A DNA stretch of 21,471 nucleotides from Endomicrobiellum devescovinae (GTDB taxonomy: Bacteria; Elusimicrobiota; Endomicrobiia; Endomicrobiales; Endomicrobiaceae), in the NCBI GenBank assembly GCA_031255495.1, contig JAIRSK010000038.1, positions 1-21,471 of the forward strand, in the 5' to 3' direction. Shown one piece after another: positions 17,238-21,471 of this stretch. The translations under genes and the position numbers were made by a program. The first letter of the stretch is position 1; every line of letters begins with the position of its first letter. The notes beneath the pieces are model-generated. The model was given only the letters and a program-made list of their open reading frames with translations. It was not told the DNA's origin and ran no database searches.

Positions 17238-17266
17238 ATTTTACTACTTTCTACACGGTATTGCAA
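17238..17266 (-). promoter_or_regulatory. Promoter of the minus-strand GT39 gene
   Basis: Minus strand TTGCAA (17266-17261), a 17-base spacer and TAAAAT (17243-17238). Start predicted near 17231, leader about 28 nt with GGAG. The TTGCAA is self-complementary and also serves the opposite promoter. Confidence 0.6.
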
Positions 17267-17289
17267 TGTCGGGCAAGATTTGCTAGCTT
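17261..17289 (+). promoter_or_regulatory. Possible promoter of the GT9-DPMS-GT39/PAP2 operon
   Basis: Plus strand TTGCAA (17261-17266), a 17-base spacer and a weak TAGCTT (17284-17289); TATAAA at 17290-17295 is a rival -10. Either choice puts the start within a few bases of the ATG at 17298. Confidence 0.4.
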
Positions 17290-17297
17290 TATAAATT

Positions 17298-18440
17298 ATG
17301 ATAAAAAATACTGATTCTTTTGAAGTTTTCACAGATTGTTCTAAATTTCCATTAGACAGACCGTGTGTTTACCAAAAAAATAATAACGCCATTTGTAAAG
17401 AATGCAAAAACTATTCAAAACTTTCAGCCAAGAAAGATAATAAACGCATTCTAATTGTTAAACTTGGAGCTATGGGCGATGTTTTAAGAACTACTTTTAT
17501 TTTAAATGGTTTAAAAGAAGTTTACCCTAAAAGCGAAATATCTTGGATTGTTGATATAAAAAATGCTGCTGTTCTTGAAGGCAATAATCTGATAGATAGA
17601 ATAATATATAACGACGGAAATGTCATAAAATATCTTGTAAATGAGTTTTTTGACATTGTCATCAACTTAGATTTAGCTTTTGAAAGTTTATCTCTTACAA
17701 AACTCTCAAACAAAAAAGAAGTCCTAGGGTTTACTTTGGACGATTGCAGAAACATCATAACTTCAAACAATTACGCTAAAGAATGGCTTAAAACAAGCGC
17801 TTATGACAAGCTTAAGAAAGCCAACATTTTTACATATCAACATTGGATGTCTAAAATAGCCGAACTACCAAAAGACAACTGTGAAATAATTGTTCCCTTG
17901 CAAAAAAATTCAATAGAGAAAGCTGAAAAATTTTTAAAAGACAACAATATAAACCACAATAAAAAAATTATAGGAATAAACCCTGGAGCAGGCAAGAGGT
18001 GGAAATTAAAAAAATGGACATCAAAAGGGTTTATTGAAACCGCAAAATATTTCTCGCAAAAAGGATATTTCGTTTTATTGCTCGGCAGCGCTCAGGATAA
18101 AAGCGAAATTGACTTAATTTTAAAAGAAAATATGCCAAATGTTATATCAACGGGAATTGACAATACTATCCCAGATTTCTTTGCAAAAATAAATCTATGC
18201 GACGTAGTTTTGTGTGGAGACACTATGGCTTTGCACGCTGCTGCAGGACTTAAGAAGAATATCGTAGCTCTTTTTGGTCCAACTTCAGTCAATGAAATAG
18301 AAATATACTCCAAAGGCGTAAAAATACAATCTAATAAAAATTGCGTAGTTTGTTATAAGCAGGAGTGCGATTTAATTGATAACTGCATGGAGTCAATCGC
18401 AGCAAAAGATGTTATAAAAGCAATTGAGCAATATTTATAG
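17298..18440 (+). CDS. GT9 (heptosyltransferase-like) glycosyltransferase with Cys-rich N-terminal extension
   Basis: A 380-residue GT9 enzyme of the type that adds heptose or another sugar to the inner core of lipopolysaccharide at the cytoplasmic face. The N-terminal domain starts at ILIVKLGAMGDVLRTT (about 51-66). The donor-binding domain has GINPGAGKRWKLKKW (about 226-240) and GDTMALHAAAGLKKNIVALFGP (about 307-328). Before the fold is an extension with Cys14, 23, 33 and 36 (DRPC, CKEC). Near the C-terminus Cys349, 352, 357 and 363 form a second set. Eight cysteines in two groups suggest a metal or Fe-S site, or structural zinc; not proved. There is no ribosome site, and the ATG may be the mRNA 5' end. 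It is the first gene of a three-gene envelope operon. Confidence 0.88.
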   Translation: MIKNTDSFEVFTDCSKFPLDRPCVYQKNNNAICKECKNYSKLSAKKDNKRILIVKLGAMGDVLRTTFILNGLKEVYPKSEISWIVDIKNAAVLEGNNLIDRIIYNDGNVIKYLVNEFFDIVINLDLAFESLSLTKLSNKKEVLGFTLDDCRNIITSNNYAKEWLKTSAYDKLKKANIFTYQHWMSKIAELPKDNCEIIVPLQKNSIEKAEKFLKDNNINHNKKIIGINPGAGKRWKLKKWTSKGFIETAKYFSQKGYFVLLLGSAQDKSEIDLILKENMPNVISTGIDNTIPDFFAKINLCDVVLCGDTMALHAAAGLKKNIVALFGPTSVNEIEIYSKGVKIQSNKNCVVCYKQECDLIDNCMESIAAKDVIKAIEQYL

Positions 18441-18472
18441 TTCCTATCTTAACAGTTCAAATAGAGGTTTTT

Positions 18473-19171
18473 ATGAAAACTGTCGTAATGGTGCCAACAT
18501 ATAACGAAGTCCCCAATATAAAGCTGGTGATTGATGAAATTTTAAATTGTGGAGCCAACGCAGATGTTTTGATTGTAGATGATATGTCTCCTGACGGAAC
18601 GTATAAAATAGTTGAAGAAATATCAAAAACAAATAATAAAGTACATCTTCTATTAAGAAAAGAAAAAAAAGGTCGCGGATATGCAGGTAAAGACGGATTC
18701 TTAAAAGCTCTTGATATGAAAGCCGATTATATAGTTGAAATGGACGGGGATGGCTCTCATTCTCCTAAATATATCCCAGAATTTTTAAAAACAATAGAAA
18801 ATTGTGATGTGGTTATAGGATCTCGCTATATCAACGGCGGAAAAGATGAAGAGAGATCAATAGTTAGGCAAATAGTAAGCAATTTTTCAAGACGGTATTT
18901 ATCTTTTGTACTGGGAGTTAAAATACAAGACCCTACCTCTGGTTATAGAATGTTTAAAAGAACAGCTCTAGCTAAATTCGCTGCCGAATTAACGGCAAGC
19001 GACCCTTTCATAGTTACTGAAGTTCTATACAAAATTAAAAAAAATAATTTGAAAGTCAAAGAATATCCAATAATATTCCTTGCTAGATTTTCAGGCAAAT
19101 CAAAACTTCGCATGGGAACTTTAATAACGTACTTATTCAAAGTTTTAAAACTTAAATTAACAGGAAGATAA
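18473..19171 (+). CDS. Polyprenyl-phosphate sugar synthase (GT2, dolichol-phosphate mannose synthase type)
   Basis: A 232-residue cytoplasmic GT2 enzyme without a membrane anchor. Motifs: VPTYNEVPNI (7-16), VDDMSPDGT (34-42), the metal-binding EMDGDGSHSP around residue 90, IGSRYINGG (about 119-127) and DPTSGYRMFKR. It should transfer a hexose (mannose or glucose) from a nucleotide sugar to undecaprenyl phosphate. This is the donor form that GT39 enzymes use, and a GT39 enzyme is encoded immediately downstream (TAAATG, no gap) and another divergently. AGAGG lies before the ATG, 32 bases after the GT9 gene. Sugar identity cannot be told from sequence. Confidence 0.92.
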   Translation: MKTVVMVPTYNEVPNIKLVIDEILNCGANADVLIVDDMSPDGTYKIVEEISKTNNKVHLLLRKEKKGRGYAGKDGFLKALDMKADYIVEMDGDGSHSPKYIPEFLKTIENCDVVIGSRYINGGKDEERSIVRQIVSNFSRRYLSFVLGVKIQDPTSGYRMFKRTALAKFAAELTASDPFIVTEVLYKIKKNNLKVKEYPIIFLARFSGKSKLRMGTLITYLFKVLKLKLTGR

Positions 19172-21292
19172 ATGAATTATAAGTTATGGTTTTGGATTGT
19201 AAATGTTGCCACAACACTATTGCGTCTGTTAATAATAGGTAAGATAGGACTAACTATAGACGAAGCTCATTACTGGGTATATTCTAAATTTCTGGATTTT
19301 TCTTATTTTGACCATCCTCCTTTAATTGGTTACATAATTAAAGCATCAACATTAATTTTCGGCAACACTGAATTTGCAGTGAGATTTCCCACAGTGTTAA
19401 TTTTCTTTTTTGCAATTTGGATATTTTTTATATGCGTTAAAAAACTTTACAATGAGAGAACGGCTTTTGTCGGCGTATTGCTATTAAATGTTCTTCCTGT
19501 ATTTTCTTTTTTAGGTTCTGTAATAGCCGTTCCAGATTCTCCGCTTGCTCTATTTTGGCTTCTGTCGCTTCTTATATTTATCATAATAATTGAGACAAAC
19601 AATAAAAAATATTGGTATTTGCTGGGCATTACGACAGGGCTTGCAATGCTTTCCAAATATAACGGTGTTTTGATACCTTTATCAGTGTTTTTATTTCTTA
19701 TTTTTTCACCAAAACAAAGATTTTGGTTTAAAAATAAAGAACCATATTTTGGACTTGTTCTGTCTGCCGTAATCTTTCTGCCTGTTATAATATGGAATAT
19801 AGAAAATAGCTGGGCATCCTTCGGATTCCAGCTAAACCACGGGTTTGGGCATTCTTTGCCTAAATTTTCTTCAACGCTTTTTGGTAGGTCTATAGGAGCG
19901 CAAGCTGGATATATTTCCCCTTTGCTGTTTTTAATGTTTATAATCGCCGCATTCTTGTGTGTTAAAGAAACTTATAAAAAAAAGGATAGAACACTTATTA
20001 TTTCTTGTTTCTCACTGCCTGCTTTACTCCTTTTTAACGCAATAGCAACATTTAATGAGATACTTCCCCACTGGCCTGCTATGGGATATTTAGTATTGTC
20101 AATATATGCAGCTCATTTAACATTAAAATTTTGGCATATAAAATGGTTTAGATTTTATTCTTATGCAGCTTGGGGTTTAGCTTTGCTTATGATTATTATA
20201 GTTCCTCTGCATGTTTTGTACGGAATTATTCCTGTTGAAAAATTCATACCGAAAGATAAACTTGAAAAAATAGAACACGGTATATCAGAAAGCGAGAGAA
20301 TTGACTTAACGAATGAAGTTTATGGCTGGAAAGAAGTAGGAAACGAAATAAGACGAATATTAAACTCTTATTCAAAAGAAGAAAGACCTTTTATATTTAC
20401 ATATAAAAGTTATTTGGCAAGTGAACTTTCAGCATGCGTTCCTGAACTTAGAGTATTCTGCATAAGTGACAAAATAAATGCTTACGACTTTTGGCAAAGA
20501 GACTTAAAAAAATTAAAAAATAAAAATGGATTATACATATGCAATGATTACTTCTTTTCAGATCCTAAAAATAGATACGGAGCAGATGTATTTTCATTAT
20601 ATACCGAAATTGAAGAGTTCCCTATATACAGAAATGGCAAGAAAATTAAAAATTTTTATTTTATATTTTGTAAATCTTTCAATCCGTCTAAACTTCCGCA
20701 ATCTTACGCCGCTATAAATTTGGAAACAAAAAAAAATTTCAGGCAAGAACTTTTAAAATTTGATCATTTTGTTTTCAAATTTATAAATTCAAACTTAAAG
20801 TCTAAATTTTTAGACTTTTTTGCAGCGCCTATTTCATATTGTGACGAAAAAAACTTTAACTTAAGTTTTTTTATAATACTTACAATATGTATATTTATCT
20901 TACGGAAAAATAAAAAAGAGCATTTTTGGACAAATCTCGCTCTGATGGCAAGCGTAATGGCAGTAGGAGCTGTGATAGTTCATTTCTTAAAACATTATTT
21001 TGAAAGACCTCGCCCTTTAGAAGTATTTGGAGAAAATACAAATATACTCTTTGAAAAAATATATACACTTTCTTTCCCTTCAGGGCATACAGAGCTTGCG
21101 TTTTCTTTATGCACTTTCATGTTTATAATGGTTAAAAAGTATTGGTATTTATATATACTATTTGCTTTTTCTTCAGGATTTTATAGAATTTATTCAGGAA
21201 GTCATTTTCCTTCAGATGTTCTTGTAGGAGCATTGATAGGAGTTCTTTGTGCATATATAATAGTCACGCTATTTAGCCAGCGAGGTAAGTAG
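19172..21292 (+). CDS. GT39 (ArnT/PMT-like) glycosyltransferase fused to a C-terminal PAP2 lipid phosphatase
   Basis: A 706-residue polytopic protein. Residues 1 to about 500 are a full GT39 transferase with TIDEAHYW (Asp30-Glu31), FDHPP (46-50) and about 11 hydrophobic segments, followed by a soluble stretch with YGWKEVG. Residues 530-706 are a PAP2 domain with all three acid-phosphatase motifs: KX6RP (Lys607, Arg614-Pro615), PSGH (636-639) and RX5HX3D (Arg672, His678, Asp682). The first half probably transfers a sugar from polyprenyl phosphate outside the inner membrane. The second half could remove a phosphate from lipid A or from undecaprenyl diphosphate, on the same face. The reading frame is continuous and nothing suggests an artefact. 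It overlaps nothing and follows the DPMS-type gene without a gap. Confidence 0.92.
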   Translation: MNYKLWFWIVNVATTLLRLLIIGKIGLTIDEAHYWVYSKFLDFSYFDHPPLIGYIIKASTLIFGNTEFAVRFPTVLIFFFAIWIFFICVKKLYNERTAFVGVLLLNVLPVFSFLGSVIAVPDSPLALFWLLSLLIFIIIIETNNKKYWYLLGITTGLAMLSKYNGVLIPLSVFLFLIFSPKQRFWFKNKEPYFGLVLSAVIFLPVIIWNIENSWASFGFQLNHGFGHSLPKFSSTLFGRSIGAQAGYISPLLFLMFIIAAFLCVKETYKKKDRTLIISCFSLPALLLFNAIATFNEILPHWPAMGYLVLSIYAAHLTLKFWHIKWFRFYSYAAWGLALLMIIIVPLHVLYGIIPVEKFIPKDKLEKIEHGISESERIDLTNEVYGWKEVGNEIRRILNSYSKEERPFIFTYKSYLASELSACVPELRVFCISDKINAYDFWQRDLKKLKNKNGLYICNDYFFSDPKNRYGADVFSLYTEIEEFPIYRNGKKIKNFYFIFCKSFNPSKLPQSYAAINLETKKNFRQELLKFDHFVFKFINSNLKSKFLDFFAAPISYCDEKNFNLSFFIILTICIFILRKNKKEHFWTNLALMASVMAVGAVIVHFLKHYFERPRPLEVFGENTNILFEKIYTLSFPSGHTELAFSLCTFMFIMVKKYWYLYILFAFSSGFYRIYSGSHFPSDVLVGALIGVLCAYIIVTLFSQRGK

Positions 21293-21320
21293 AGATATAG
21301 TAGAGATATAGTGGAGATAG
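21288..21320 (+). repeat. 11-bp tandem repeat, three copies
   Basis: AGTAGAGATAT at 21288-21298 and 21299-21309 is identical, and AGTGGAGATAG at 21310-21320 is a third copy with two differences. The first copy includes the stop codon of the GT39-PAP2 gene. The surrounding 21288-21410 stretch is markedly purine-rich on the plus strand and has no obvious terminator hairpin. Confidence 0.75.
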
Positions 21321-21412
21321 ATTTTAGGGAAGTGAGAATAAAGAGGTATTTAAAGAAAAAAAGGAAGAAGGCTCCAGATATAGAATAAAAAAAGGGAGAA
21401 AAAGGAGAATCA

Positions 21413-21471
21413 ATGAAAAGATTCTTAAATCGCTTTTTATTATTTTTGATAAAGGAGAAGAGAAAGGAAAG
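21413..21471 (+). CDS. Possible start of a gene running off the right edge
   Basis: ATG at 21413 follows AAGGAGAA with a spacing of about 5-6 bases, a good ribosome site. The 19 complete codons start MKRFLNRFLLFLIKEKRKE, a short hydrophobic stretch between basic residues. Too little is present to name a family, and purine-rich DNA yields ribosome-like sites by chance. Confidence 0.3.
   Translation, partial: MKRFLNRFLLFLIKEKRKE

Overview
The window is AT-rich, densely coded DNA from a Gram-negative bacterium. The Gram-negative call rests on a signal-peptide outer-membrane beta-barrel protein, a heptosyltransferase-like GT9 enzyme and two ArnT/PMT-type (GT39) membrane glycosyltransferases. The phylum cannot be proved here. 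The mix of Bacteroidetes/eukaryote-type CarA and CarB, an archaeal-style three-gene glutamate synthase and a freshly broken permease would suit an Elusimicrobiota (Endomicrobium-like) symbiont, but that is an inference from memory of the families, not a search result. The standard genetic code applies: TGA is a working stop in other genes of the window.

Layout, left to right. (1) Positions 1-9089, minus strand: a nitrogen-metabolism operon read from a strong promoter at 9061-9089, in the order glutaminase subunit, FMN/Fe-S synthase subunit, GXGXG subunit (together a split glutamate synthase), carA, an amino-acid permease broken by one in-frame TGA, then carB running off the left edge. The shared theme is use of glutamine amide nitrogen to make glutamate and carbamoyl phosphate. 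(2) Positions 9210-11782, minus strand: a compact operon of a YhcH/YiaL-family protein, a P-loop kinase-like protein, an HI0933/YhiN flavoprotein and a small PQ-loop membrane protein. (3) Positions 11781-11938: an initiator tRNA-fMet with its own promoter and terminator. (4) Positions 11952-17266, minus strand: a DUF1805 protein, a cytoplasmic GH57 alpha-glucan enzyme, an outer-membrane barrel protein and a GT39 glycosyltransferase. (5) Positions 17261-21292, plus strand: a divergent envelope-glycan operon of a GT9 transferase, a polyprenyl-phosphate sugar synthase (GT2/DPMS type) and a GT39-PAP2 fusion protein. (6) Positions 21293-21471: purine-rich sequence with an 11-bp tandem repeat and perhaps the start of another gene.

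The points most worth following are the nonsense codon exactly at a conserved tryptophan of the permease inside the car operon, the GT39-PAP2 fusion next to its probable donor-making enzyme, three transcription units whose -10 boxes sit so close to the ATG that the mRNAs should be leaderless, and back-to-back promoters sharing one palindromic -35 box.
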